Of a stretch of 64,000 nucleotides of DNA, positions 7,490-16,552 are shown in pieces; the stretch's first letter is position 1, and each line of letters opens with the position of its first letter. The notes beneath the pieces were generated by a model. The model was not told where the DNA came from. It saw only the letters and a program-made list of their open reading frames with translations, and ran no database searches. Both the position numbers and the translations under genes were made by a program. Source of the DNA: Kiritimatiellota bacterium B12222. GTDB taxonomy: Bacteria; Verrucomicrobiota; Kiritimatiellia; SS1-B-03-39; UBA6053. The DNA is taken from positions 2,356,001-2,420,000 of the forward strand of contig CP120722.1 of the NCBI GenBank assembly GCA_029719485.1. The letters are read 5' to 3'.

Positions 7490-9877
7490 ATGAAAAAACA
7501 AACCATACACGCACTCGAATTTACCCGCAACGGATTAGGTGGACCCTGGGAGTGTTGGCGCGGAGAAAAATATACCAATCATTTTAATTTATCATGGGAA
7601 AAGGTCTCCTTACCTCATTGTTGGAATGCCTTTGACTGTGTGGATCCGGATGTGCCCTATTATGAAGGCGATGGCTGGTATCGCAGTAAATTGAAACTCG
7701 ATAATCCCTATGTCGACGGGCGGACCCTTTTGCATTTTGAAGGAACGGGGCAACGGGCCACGGTTTATGTTCATACTACAGCAGTACATCGCCATGTAGG
7801 GGCTTATGATGAGTGGGAGGCCGATATCACGGATGCAGCGGCCGCATACCTGCAAGAATATGGAGGTGATGAGGTTCCTGTCGCTATTCACTGCGATAAT
7901 CGACGTGATTTGGAAACGATTCCCTCGGATGTCAGTGACTTTAATTTATATGGCGGGATTTATCGTCCCTTACATCTGAGTTATTTACCCTCACTGGCGT
8001 GGGATCAGGTTTTTTGTGAACCGGAAGTTATGGAGGGGAAGGGGACCTTGCGACTCGTGGGCTCTCTTCGAGGGACCAGTCCTGGCGCGGTGACGGTTCG
8101 CATACAGGTGAGTTCTCCCGACGGGGAAGTTGTGGTCAACGAACACTTCAGGTCAGGGGCATGGGAAGGAGAAAAAGTATTGGTAAATGCTGTGATTCAA
8201 GATGTGTCGCTTTGGCATCCAGAGCATCCCCTTTTGTACGAGGTGCAGGTAGACTTAGAAAGTGAAGGGGGAGTGACCACCCGAGAATTTGTGACAGCCT
8301 TTCGGAAAATTGAATGGATTCAAAATGGGCCGTTCTTTCTCAATGGCGAACGACTACTTTTGCAGGGCACCCATCGCCATGAAGATCATGCAGGATTGGC
8401 GCAAGCCATGCCTGAAGAATTGATTCGAGAAGAAATGAAGTTGATGAAGGACATGGGCGTGAACTTTATTCGTTTGGGTCACTATCAGCAATCAGAAGCG
8501 GTGTTGGATTGTTGTGATCGACTGGGGATTTTGGTGTGGGAAGAAATTCCGTGGTGTCGGGGAGGGATCGGTGGCGAGGGCTATAGGGCGCAGTGTCTCT
8601 CCATGCTCGAAAATATGATTTCTCAACATCGGAATCATCCCTCTGTGATGATTTGGGGTTTAGGAAATGAAAATGATTGGCCCGCAGATTTTGAAGTATT
8701 TGATGAAGAAGAAATTCGTCAGTTCATGATGCTCTTACATGAACGTTCTCACGCCATGGATCCTGCACGGAAAACGGCGATTCGTCGTTGTGCATTTTGT
8801 GCCGATGTGGTGGATGTCTATTCTCCCAGTATTTGGGCGGGTTGGTATCGTGGACTCTACACGGATTACAAACAGGCTACGCTGGATGAAATCGCCAAGG
8901 TCGATCATTTCTTACATGTGGAATGGGGTGGGGACAATCATGCGGGGCGTCATACTGAAAATTCAGCGCGTGGATTGGAACAAATCGAGGCGGGGCAGGG
9001 TGCCGATGAAAAAGATGGAGACTACTTTCTCACCGGCGGAGATGCGCGGGCCAGCAAGGATACGGATTGGACTGAAACGTATTTTTGTGATTTGATCGAT
9101 TGGCATTTGAAAGAACAAGAAACCATGCCGGAACTGACGGGGACCGCTCAATGGCCCTTTAAAGATTTTTCTACGCCGGTTCGTCCTGAGAATCCCGTAC
9201 CCTACGTCAATCAAAAGGGAGTCGTTGAACGTGATTTAACTCCGAAAGAAGGGTATTATGTCTTTCAAAGTTATTGGACCCGTGAGCCCATGCTTCGCAT
9301 TTATGGACATAGCTGGCCCGTTCGTTGGGGTGAAAAAGGGGGCACGAATTGGGTGAAAGTATATTCCAACTGTGCGGAAGTGGAGTTGTTCCTTAACGGC
9401 GAGAGTCAGGGGCTTCGGAAACGAGATGCGCAAGACTTCCCTGCAGCAGGATTGCGGTGGGACGTTCAATTTCAAGAGGGCAAAAATGATCTACGTGCGG
9501 TAGGCACAAATGCGGAGGGACAAGTGGTCGAAGATACCCTTAGCCAGAATTTCCAAAGTGAGGTCTGGGGAGCTCCGGCTGCGATACGTCTGATCAAGGA
9601 AGAGGGGGATGAAAACACCAAAACGATTACGGTTCAACTGGTCGATGAACATGGTGTTCCTTGTTTGGACGCCAAAGACTTTTTTCATTTTACCCTCGCG
9701 GGTGAAGGTCAGCTGATAGAAAATCTAGGAACCTCCCGTGGCAGTCGTAGGGTCGGCGCTACCAATGGTCGGGCTGAGATTAGTCTGAAGACCATGGGAC
9801 AGACCAATGTACTCGGTGTGTCTGTTGAAGGCGTATCCCCCTTGTTTGTGACGCTCGAGTCAGAGGAGGGGAACTAA
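7490..9877 (+). CDS. Glycoside hydrolase family 2 (beta-galactosidase-like)
   Basis: A 795-residue GH2 enzyme. It has an N-terminal jelly-roll sugar-binding domain (VSLPHCWNAFD, YYEGDGWYRSKL, NLYGGIYRPLHL), an immunoglobulin-like middle domain, and a TIM barrel with GTHRHEDHAG and NFIRLGHYQQS. The acid/base Glu is at about residue 394 (MIWGLGNEND) and the nucleophile Glu at about 478 (LHVEWGGDN). C-terminal beta-sandwich domains include a DUF4982-like VKVYSNCAEVELFLNGES segment. No signal peptide is visible. The start is supported by aggatc 7 bases upstream. Gap to the sulfatase fusion is 48 bases; the lipoprotein gene begins 1 base after the stop. Substrate could be a beta-galactoside or related beta-glycoside. 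Confidence 0.9.
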   Translation: MKKQTIHALEFTRNGLGGPWECWRGEKYTNHFNLSWEKVSLPHCWNAFDCVDPDVPYYEGDGWYRSKLKLDNPYVDGRTLLHFEGTGQRATVYVHTTAVHRHVGAYDEWEADITDAAAAYLQEYGGDEVPVAIHCDNRRDLETIPSDVSDFNLYGGIYRPLHLSYLPSLAWDQVFCEPEVMEGKGTLRLVGSLRGTSPGAVTVRIQVSSPDGEVVVNEHFRSGAWEGEKVLVNAVIQDVSLWHPEHPLLYEVQVDLESEGGVTTREFVTAFRKIEWIQNGPFFLNGERLLLQGTHRHEDHAGLAQAMPEELIREEMKLMKDMGVNFIRLGHYQQSEAVLDCCDRLGILVWEEIPWCRGGIGGEGYRAQCLSMLENMISQHRNHPSVMIWGLGNENDWPADFEVFDEEEIRQFMMLLHERSHAMDPARKTAIRRCAFCADVVDVYSPSIWAGWYRGLYTDYKQATLDEIAKVDHFLHVEWGGDNHAGRHTENSARGLEQIEAGQGADEKDGDYFLTGGDARASKDTDWTETYFCDLIDWHLKEQETMPELTGTAQWPFKDFSTPVRPENPVPYVNQKGVVERDLTPKEGYYVFQSYWTREPMLRIYGHSWPVRWGEKGGTNWVKVYSNCAEVELFLNGESQGLRKRDAQDFPAAGLRWDVQFQEGKNDLRAVGTNAEGQVVEDTLSQNFQSEVWGAPAAIRLIKEEGDENTKTITVQLVDEHGVPCLDAKDFFHFTLAGEGQLIENLGTSRGSRRVGATNGRAEISLKTMGQTNVLGVSVEGVSPLFVTLESEEGN

Positions 9878-9878
9878 A

Positions 9879-10361
9879 ATGAAAGGGGCTTTTGGTTGGA
9901 TTTTGTTCTGTAGTATCTTGTTTGTGAGTGGATGTGGCTCTCAAGAACCCAAACCAGGGAGTGCTGAGGAGCAAGTCGTAAACGGCCCTGATGTTTTTGA
10001 AGACATCTCAGGCTCGTGGTCAGGTTCATGGCATGATCCCAAACAACATACAAGTGAGGCTTTTGACATGAAGCTGAGCTCAAACGGTTTTGAGATTTTT
10101 GGTCAAGCTGTTTTTCATGACGCAAACAAAACAAAAGCAGACATTCAAGGGGCCTTCGAAGAGGGTGAGCTTCAGTTGACGATGATTCCTCACTCCACTT
10201 CGCCTTATGATGTGTTGCCCAAAACGACCTGGACAGGAAAATTAGAGGCCGGGGTCCTCACAGGGCATTGGAACGTAGAAGGAAAGGGGGCACCTGGTTA
10301 TGCCGAAAGTGGCCCATGGACTTCGAAAAGGAATAGAGGTGAACCCTCTGGTACCCAGTAA
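9879..10361 (+). CDS. Putative lipoprotein, 160 aa
   Basis: It begins MKGAFGWILFCSILFVSGCGSQ, a classical lipoprotein signal with lipobox VSGC, so the mature protein should be anchored to a membrane by its Cys. The remainder is a single small beta-rich domain with repeated GSWSGSW, TKADIQGAF and LTGHWNVEG segments of the kind seen in lipocalin-like or DUF-type secreted domains. I do not recognise the family. Its ATG follows the GH2 stop by 1 base, so it is probably translated from the same message. Confidence 0.7.
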   Translation: MKGAFGWILFCSILFVSGCGSQEPKPGSAEEQVVNGPDVFEDISGSWSGSWHDPKQHTSEAFDMKLSSNGFEIFGQAVFHDANKTKADIQGAFEEGELQLTMIPHSTSPYDVLPKTTWTGKLEAGVLTGHWNVEGKGAPGYAESGPWTSKRNRGEPSGTQ

Positions 10362-10449
10362 ATAAGGCCCTTTTACAGCCTAACTCATGCCTCGAAAAGA
10401 CGGAAAGACCTAGAGACGTAAACGATAAACACAGAGGAGACCTGAAAAC

Positions 10450-10671
10450 ATGTTAAGTTATATTGCCATACTTGCCGTTGCGGTCGCCATCTACTTATTG
10501 CCGAAATAGATGGAGAATATGCGATGCTGTAGGGAGGACTCACCTTTGTGATCGGTGTGGGGCTTTCCTTTTTTATGCCGGGTTTCTTTGCGGCATTTCT
10601 TTGCGGCATTTCTTGCGGTTGTGATTGGATTTTGTGCCCTGTTTATTCATAAAATCCGCTCCAAGAAATGA
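10450..10671 (+). pseudogene. Broken small membrane-protein gene with a 13-bp tandem duplication
   Basis: An ATG opens MLSYIAILAVAVAIYLLPK and stops at once. A second hydrophobic stretch follows in another frame (LTFVIGVGLSFFMPGFFAAF). At 10586-10611 the unit ctttgcggcattt occurs twice in tandem. Removing one 13-base copy restores an open frame that continues as LAVVIGFCALFIHKIRSKK and stops at 10669-10671. The parent was therefore probably a 70-75 residue protein with two or three membrane segments. An additional frameshift and an in-frame TAG lie between the two halves, so at least three lesions are present. Confidence 0.6.
10586..10611. repeat. 13-bp perfect tandem duplication
   Basis: Two adjacent copies of ctttgcggcattt (10586-10598 and 10599-10611). 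Because 13 is not a multiple of 3, the duplication shifts the frame of the small membrane-protein gene around it. Replication slippage is the simplest origin. Confidence 0.9.
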
Positions 10672-10794
10672 TAAGCCTCAGTCCTGTCCCTGTGTCGATT
10701 CTACTGGGTTGAGGTGTAGCCGATCTGTTATTTATGATTTGCCCCAGCACCGTAGCCTTGGTTCCGGTGTGTAAAGTGTTAACCTGAATTTCAA

Positions 10795-11184
10795 ATGACA
10801 AATTATATAGCAAGACTGTCACTAGCACTCATATGGTTTTACCATGGTTTGATCCCCAAAATTATATTCAAAAGTGACCAAGAAGTTCTTATGAACAATG
10901 TGCTTATGCCGTTTCTCGAAAAGAATCTGGCTTTGATGGTCACAGGTATTTTAGAAATACTCTATTCCATTTTATTAGTGGTCTTCATGAACTCAAAAAA
11001 AATCTTGTATCCATCTATTATATTTAGTATTTTAGCCACGATTGCACTTCTTATATTTTTACCCAGCCTGTTTACGAATGCTTTTAATCCATTCAGCATA
11101 AACTTGGCTGTTTGTGCATTAAGTGTGATTTCCTTTTTAAACGTCAAAAACAAAGACTCAAATCGAAACCCCGTTTACCCATGA
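10795..11184 (+). CDS. DoxX-like (DoxX_3 type) membrane protein
   Basis: A 129-residue protein with four hydrophobic helices. The start, RLSLALIWFYHGLIPKIIF, is the signature of DoxX-like family proteins (Pfam DoxX_3 pattern: a Trp/His/Gly/Pro/Lys motif in helix 1). It is followed by LALMVTGILEILYSILLVVF in helix 2 and FNPFSINLAVCALSVISFL in helix 4. The base composition is visibly richer in A and T than the neighbouring genes, which may mean recent acquisition. Function in this family is poorly defined. The gene stands alone between a broken gene and an unknown gene. Confidence 0.75.
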   Translation: MTNYIARLSLALIWFYHGLIPKIIFKSDQEVLMNNVLMPFLEKNLALMVTGILEILYSILLVVFMNSKKILYPSIIFSILATIALLIFLPSLFTNAFNPFSINLAVCALSVISFLNVKNKDSNRNPVYP

Positions 11185-11244
11185 GCCGCGGAGAGGTTTC
11201 TTCAGGTCACACAAAAATCCCTGCTCTCGGGGTTAGGAAATATA

Positions 11245-11706
11245 ATGTTTAACTTATTTAGAAAATCGAAGCACTTTTTTGATCACTGGGAAAAGAGAGT
11301 AGACCTGTTTACGCCATTTGTTCCGGAGACGGGGTCACTCGGTAAGCTCAGCTTAGGTGATGAAATTGAGAACATTGCTGTGTTGGGTAAACCGCTCAGC
11401 TTTCGTTCCTCCGAAAGGAATCACTACACGCTGGAATACAAAGATCTTTGTTTTGACTGTGAAGAGGGATGCATCACCTACATTGGCTGCACTTGGGGAG
11501 AGGTCGTTGTAACCACAGCAGATGGACGCAGGATTGAACAGGGCTTGACCTGTGATCAGCTCAAGAACCTCTTGGGAGCGCCTGATGAAGAATCTGTCGA
11601 AGATGTCGACGATATCATCCTGACCTACACTCGAAATGGACTGGTCATGGAGTGTGAATTCGGCCGCTATCAAGAACTGGTAAGAATTAACAGCTTTAAA
11701 TCCTGA
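11245..11706 (+). CDS. Hypothetical protein, 153 aa
   Basis: A soluble acidic protein starting MFNLFRKSKHFFDHWEKRVDLF. The middle is beta-rich, with YKDLCFDCEEGCITYIGCTWGEVVV containing four Cys residues. A helix-strand unit QGLTCDQLKNLLGAPDEE follows, resembling the ligand-like repeats of SmpA/BamE-type or immunity-type proteins, then LTYTRNGLVMECEF. That last pattern (a short predicted gap, then a beta hairpin) is seen in many small polymorphic-toxin immunity-like or housekeeping DUF proteins, so I give no function. No signal peptide. It converges with the yhaN-like gene. Confidence 0.55.
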   Translation: MFNLFRKSKHFFDHWEKRVDLFTPFVPETGSLGKLSLGDEIENIAVLGKPLSFRSSERNHYTLEYKDLCFDCEEGCITYIGCTWGEVVVTTADGRRIEQGLTCDQLKNLLGAPDEESVEDVDDIILTYTRNGLVMECEFGRYQELVRINSFKS

Positions 11707-11752
11707 CCCTTGTAATGCAGAGGGCTGAGGTTCTGTCTCTGCTGTTGCTGGT

Positions 11753-14700
11753 TCACTGCAAGGTGAAGAGGGTTTGCTCTGGTTCGGGTTCTGAAGTAAA
11801 GAAGAGTTGCATCAGTTGATTGAATACCTGTGCGTTGATCTGCGTCTCAGAAAAATGGCTCAAAGTTTTGGCCCGCACTTCGGCAGCACTTAATGGGGTT
11901 TCGCTGCTGATGAATCCTTGGTCTATAAATTCGTTTTCGAGTTCTCTAATCTTGTTTTGCCGGAACCCTTTTACTTCACTGCGATCCAGGGCGTGGATCA
12001 ATGCTTGGGCATCACCGTCGACTTCCCGCAGTTTGGCGAGTACGTCTTCGATGAATTTGTCACTCACGGCGTTGCTTTGGGAGAGGACGGCTTCTTCAAC
12101 TTTGGCTGCGCGTCCTATACGCCAATACTGCTGTATAATTTGAAGGATCTGAATTTGTTGATTAATCTCTGTTTGAATGTTTTTGGAGACAAGTCCTGCA
12201 AGGGCGTTATTCTGTTCAAAAATGATCCATTGTCCCACTCGGTGAATATGATGCTCAAACAGGGTGTGTAAAAGTTCAGGTTGCTGATGGGTGAAGGTCC
12301 ACATGGAGAGTTCCTCCACAGGTTGATGGGGATGCCATCCCGGGATCTGCAACCGTTGGGCCCATGCTTTGGTGCTTTCCTGTTTACCTTTTCGAAAGTT
12401 CAGAACTGGGGTGGATGGAGGTAAAAGTGGGCTTAAGTTTTGGTGTTCGCTTTGACCTCGAATTTCGGAAAGATCGATGAGCTTTGCGGGCTCATTTCTT
12501 TCAGTCAACACTTGTCTCCATTTTTGAATTTCATCTTCTTGGGCCGTAAAATAAAAGAGTTGCCGACCTTGCTTGCTGACTTCGATGAGGGCGCGAATCA
12601 GTTCTTCGCCCCGTTGATCGTCTGTGGTGCCCAAGGCTTCATCCACCAATAAGGGGAGAGGGGCATGTTCATTTAAATTCAAAAAAGCGAGCCGTACGGC
12701 CATGAGGAGTTGGGTGCGTTCTCCACTCGACAGGCGATCCAAAGATTTGGGTGCATGCCCCGGAGAGACGGCAGAAAATTCGTTGCCATTTCCTTCGTCT
12801 GAAAGCTGTAATTGTAAGGTGCCCTTGGAGAAGAGGGTCAAATTGCGATTGGCTTCCTGTAAAACTTTTGATCGGTCCCGGCTCCGGCATTGTTCCTGTA
12901 ACCAGTCGAGAATTTCCATGCCGATTTCGGTGTCGATCTGTGCCTCTCTTGCGGCTAACAATGCTTCTTTACGCTGTTGCAAGGCTTCTTCGGCTTCGTG
13001 AACCCCACGCCCTTTAATTTGATCGTCGATGCGCTGTTCCAGTTTACTGATCTGCTCCCGCAGTCCGCGTTCTGTGAGCTTGGCTTCTTCACAGGCCTGA
13101 TAGCGTGCGGTCAACTCCCCGGGGTCGGTAGAAAGGAGGGCCTCCTCGTCACCCATGAGCTTCCGAAGGTCGGAAAGGCGGTCCTTGATGGCTTCCGACT
13201 GTCGGAAGGTTTGGTTCCATTCGGGTAAGAGTGCCACCCATTGACGCAAGGTGGTTACATCAGGGGAGTCCAATCCAATTCGCTGACAGAGTTCTTTACA
13301 GTCCTGTTGGTTTTTGTTCAGCAATTGTTGTAGGTGTCTGAGGGTGAGATCCACTTCTTTTTGCTGATGTCTTCGCGCAATTTCATTGTCCATACGTTGT
13401 CGCAGATCTTCGACCACAACACTTAATTGGAGAGCGTGTTCGCGATGCCCCCAATTATTTAAACGATCCCTCAAGTTTTGTTCCGCTTGTTTTTTTTGTT
13501 CATCCACGCTGGTCCATTTGTCTTCTTCCACTTTGGTTTTTACGCGTAACTGACGCCAAGCTTGGACGGTACTTAAAAAGTGGGCCATCCATTCATGATC
13601 CGCTTCCAGCGAGAGTCCTGCCGTTTGGAGTTGGCTTTGGAGTTGGTGAATTTCGGAGTCAACAGTGGCGGCTTGGGTTTCGGCCTCTTGCAGTCGGCGG
13701 CGATCAATCTGATGCAGGCGATCTTTATGTGACTCTCGTAACCACTGATCCATATCTTTTAAATAGGTGGTTACTGCATCAGGTTCCCAACTTTCGGGAG
13801 GAGGGAGTGCGCTGGGATGTTGATGTTGGAGTTGTAGACTTTGCCGGGTTGTGCGTAGATTTTGGAGGAGAAGCTGAATGAGTGGCGGCGGGAGCAGCAA
13901 GAGGGTCCATAACCACGAAAAGCCTTTTTCAAGGCAGAGATAGAGCAGCAAGCCTGCCAGCGAGGACATACTGAGTGCAAAGCCAGACCATGAGGATGCT
14001 TTGGCAGGGCTTTGTTGATTTAACCATGCTTCTAAATTGCTACGTGCTGTTCGAATTAAATCTGGGTCGTAGAGGGTGAGGTGGTCTTCCGCTGGCAGAG
14101 CTTCCTGTAGCAGGGTGATACGTTCTTGCAGCGCTATTTGACGGAAGATCAGGCGAATCCATTCGTGAAGTTGTGGATATTTAAATCCCTCTGCGAGTTC
14201 CAGCGCGGCTCTGGCATGGATGCCAATGGAGGCGTGCAAGGTTTGCTGCTCTGTTTCTGCAGCATGGAAATCAGCCTCGGCCTCACGGGAGGCCCGCTCG
14301 AGTTCTTGAATATGGTCGAGTAGGCTTTGGAGTTCTTTACCTGCTTTTTGAAAATCCTGTTCACTTACGGTGGCCCACTCTTCCTCGCCTGATCCCAAAC
14401 CCGCTTTTTGACGTTTGAGATTCTCGAGTTGTTTTTGGAGATCCTGCTGTTCTTTAAGCAGGCTTTCTAGTTTATCGGCATCATCGCCATTGAGGGTTTT
14501 TAAGTGTGGAGGAAATTGGGATAAGCTTTCTTGTAGGCTGTTGAGACGTTGGGTCTTGTCTGCAAATTCAAGTGCTTGCGCCAAGAGAGGAGCTTGTTCA
14601 GCTTGCAACAGACTTTGTTCGCAGCGTTGTTTCAGATCGGCGAGGGTGCGACTCTCCTGTTTAAGGGCTTGTTGCAGGGCTTTGGTTTCACGCAGTTTTT

Positions 14701-15208
14701 TATCTGCCGCCAAATAGTTTTGATGTAATTTATTGGGCGCAGCGGGTTTCTTTTCCCATTTTAATGCTATGGCCAAGGCATGAAAATCGATGCCCCCGGC
14801 CATTTCTTTGGCAATTTGGCGGGCCAGTTCTCCATCCTTTTCTTGGAGCAAATTTTGCAGGGACCAATGGTAGCGTCCACGGGTTTCGGGTGGAGCCCAA
14901 CTGGGATGAGGTAAACTTTCTGTGCCCGAAAGGGCTTTGACTTCTTTTCCCCTGCTTAACAGTTCCCAGCGTTGATCTTTCCAGTGTACCTCAGCGTGGA
15001 GGTCGCTATATTCTGAGGTCGAAGCGGGCCAAATCAGTTGTTGCATGGCGCGGGCCGTGGTAGATTTTCCGCAACCATTGGGCCCGTAGATGATATTAAT
15101 CCCCGGAGAGAGATTTTGTAGTTTGAAAGCGTTTTCGTTTCGAACCCCTGCAAAATGACGAATTTCTAAGGAATCGATCACCAAGGGGGCATTCGGTTCT
15201 TTGGTCAT
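11753..15208 (-). CDS. SMC-like AAA ATPase, YhaN/SbcC type
   Basis: 1151 residues. Residues 1-~150 hold the N-terminal half of an ABC-type ATPase with Walker A YGPNGCGKSTTAR (residues 41-53). Long coiled coils follow (~165-700), interrupted near residues 405-450 by two hydrophobic segments (SGFALSMSSLAGLLLYLCL and LWTLLLLPPPLIQLLL), a hairpin typical of the YhaN group. The C-terminal ATPase half has the LSSGERTQLLMA signature and Walker B PLPLLVDEALG near residues 830-860. About 230 further residues form a helical extension with no recognised domain. The gene overlaps the yhaO-like gene by 4 bases; together they resemble Mre11-Rad50/SbcDC-type DNA repair nucleases. Confidence 0.85.
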   Translation of the reverse strand: MTKEPNAPLVIDSLEIRHFAGVRNENAFKLQNLSPGINIIYGPNGCGKSTTARAMQQLIWPASTSEYSDLHAEVHWKDQRWELLSRGKEVKALSGTESLPHPSWAPPETRGRYHWSLQNLLQEKDGELARQIAKEMAGGIDFHALAIALKWEKKPAAPNKLHQNYLAADKKLRETKALQQALKQESRTLADLKQRCEQSLLQAEQAPLLAQALEFADKTQRLNSLQESLSQFPPHLKTLNGDDADKLESLLKEQQDLQKQLENLKRQKAGLGSGEEEWATVSEQDFQKAGKELQSLLDHIQELERASREAEADFHAAETEQQTLHASIGIHARAALELAEGFKYPQLHEWIRLIFRQIALQERITLLQEALPAEDHLTLYDPDLIRTARSNLEAWLNQQSPAKASSWSGFALSMSSLAGLLLYLCLEKGFSWLWTLLLLPPPLIQLLLQNLRTTRQSLQLQHQHPSALPPPESWEPDAVTTYLKDMDQWLRESHKDRLHQIDRRRLQEAETQAATVDSEIHQLQSQLQTAGLSLEADHEWMAHFLSTVQAWRQLRVKTKVEEDKWTSVDEQKKQAEQNLRDRLNNWGHREHALQLSVVVEDLRQRMDNEIARRHQQKEVDLTLRHLQQLLNKNQQDCKELCQRIGLDSPDVTTLRQWVALLPEWNQTFRQSEAIKDRLSDLRKLMGDEEALLSTDPGELTARYQACEEAKLTERGLREQISKLEQRIDDQIKGRGVHEAEEALQQRKEALLAAREAQIDTEIGMEILDWLQEQCRSRDRSKVLQEANRNLTLFSKGTLQLQLSDEGNGNEFSAVSPGHAPKSLDRLSSGERTQLLMAVRLAFLNLNEHAPLPLLVDEALGTTDDQRGEELIRALIEVSKQGRQLFYFTAQEDEIQKWRQVLTERNEPAKLIDLSEIRGQSEHQNLSPLLPPSTPVLNFRKGKQESTKAWAQRLQIPGWHPHQPVEELSMWTFTHQQPELLHTLFEHHIHRVGQWIIFEQNNALAGLVSKNIQTEINQQIQILQIIQQYWRIGRAAKVEEAVLSQSNAVSDKFIEDVLAKLREVDGDAQALIHALDRSEVKGFRQNKIRELENEFIDQGFISSETPLSAAEVRAKTLSHFSETQINAQVFNQLMQLFFTSEPEPEQTLFTLQ

Positions 15209-16410
15209 GTCAGTTGCTCCATGGCTTTTAGGAGGACGGCTTCCACTTTCGACGATACGGGGAGTTGTTCCAGCAGCAGCTCGGGTAACTCTTTGCCTGC
15301 GTATTCATTTTGTCGATTGATGTGTTCGCAGCGTTTATGAAGACGCGCTTGTAAGTCTTCGGGTAGTTGGTCGAGTGCTTGAACCAAAAGAGCTTGTACG
15401 GGTCCGGTTTGCGAGGCTTCGGTTAAGTCGATGGCGGGATGTAAATCGAAAGAAAGGCTTTCGATGATGAAATTCCCTGGGGCCCAGGATTCTAGGTTTT
15501 CGCAACAGGCCCGCCAGGCATCCACTTGTGCAACCCGACCGCACAAGTGAATGCGGAGTACATTCATGAGGGTGGCGGGCAGTGCATCTACGGCTGTTTG
15601 AATGTGTTTGCGGAGGCCGTCTATGCTGGGGGGCTCTTGGGAACTGATTTGAATGTCGATATTCTCATAACGCAGGGTCGCCGGGCAAAAGGGTTGAGGA
15701 GGACTGAGTACACCTTGGTCCAGCTGACAGACCCATGCTTGATGATCTCCAGGTTCGCCAGGATCTAGAGGATGCGGTGATCCGGGCATGAGCACCCACG
15801 GAGAGCCTGAAGTGAGTTGAGGGCGGTGGATGTGTCCTAAGAGCCATCCGCTTACGGGGAGAGATTGCAAGTGAGCGATGGAGAGAGGGGCATAAGGAGA
15901 GTCGGGGACGCCAGGATCTCCATGCACCATGGCCAAGACAGGAATGCCGTCAGAGCTGGGGGTGTTGGGGTAGTGGAGGGTGGGGTCTTGGTTGACTTTA
16001 GACGTAGGGAAAGACCAGCCATCGACATATAAACAAGTTTGGCCTTGGTCTTGGATTTTGACCCGTTGCCACGTTCCCATTTTGCCGAGTAGGGTGAACG
16101 CTTCTTCGGGGAATTGGGCGGCTACTTCAGGCAGGGAGCTTGCGTCGTGGTTGCCACTCACCGCCAACGTGCGGATGCCTGCCTGGTGGAGTTTCTGAAT
16201 GCCGGCCTGAAGTGGTCCCATGGCTTCCCACAGCTGATTGCGATGATCTAAAATATCCCCGCTTAAGCACAGAAGATCAGCCTGGTCTGCAATCACCGCA
16301 TCTACCAGACGTTCCCAGGCGCGAATGCTCCGTCCGGCATCACGCCAGGTCTCGGGTAATCGGGTGGAGGTACGGCCCAGATGTAGGTCAGCGCTTAAGA
16401 CAATTTTCAT
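15205..16410 (-). CDS. SbcD/Mre11-like metallophosphoesterase, YhaO type
   Basis: A 401-residue nuclease-type phosphoesterase with all dimetal blocks: KIVLSADLHLG, CLSGDILDHRN, AVSGNHDASS, MVHGDPG and LLGHIHRPQ. It matches the exonuclease SbcD/Mre11/YhaO group and is translationally coupled (ATGA overlap) to the SMC-like ATPase, its expected partner. The C-terminal ~150 residues form the capping and ATPase-contact region. The complex would process DNA ends or hairpins. Upstream, 142 bases separate it from larE. Confidence 0.85.
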   Translation of the reverse strand: MKIVLSADLHLGRTSTRLPETWRDAGRSIRAWERLVDAVIADQADLLCLSGDILDHRNQLWEAMGPLQAGIQKLHQAGIRTLAVSGNHDASSLPEVAAQFPEEAFTLLGKMGTWQRVKIQDQGQTCLYVDGWSFPTSKVNQDPTLHYPNTPSSDGIPVLAMVHGDPGVPDSPYAPLSIAHLQSLPVSGWLLGHIHRPQLTSGSPWVLMPGSPHPLDPGEPGDHQAWVCQLDQGVLSPPQPFCPATLRYENIDIQISSQEPPSIDGLRKHIQTAVDALPATLMNVLRIHLCGRVAQVDAWRACCENLESWAPGNFIIESLSFDLHPAIDLTEASQTGPVQALLVQALDQLPEDLQARLHKRCEHINRQNEYAGKELPELLLEQLPVSSKVEAVLLKAMEQLT

Positions 16411-16552
16411 GCATGAGTGATGAAGGAAATTGCATCAAGGTGCAAGGAGAATTCCCGTGGATTGGGGGAGAAGCTAACAAAAACAGTGCTGTGAATTTCA
16501 GCCCGAGCGCATGGTGGGGCGACTGTTGACGGAGGGGGGGGGCTAACGGGGC

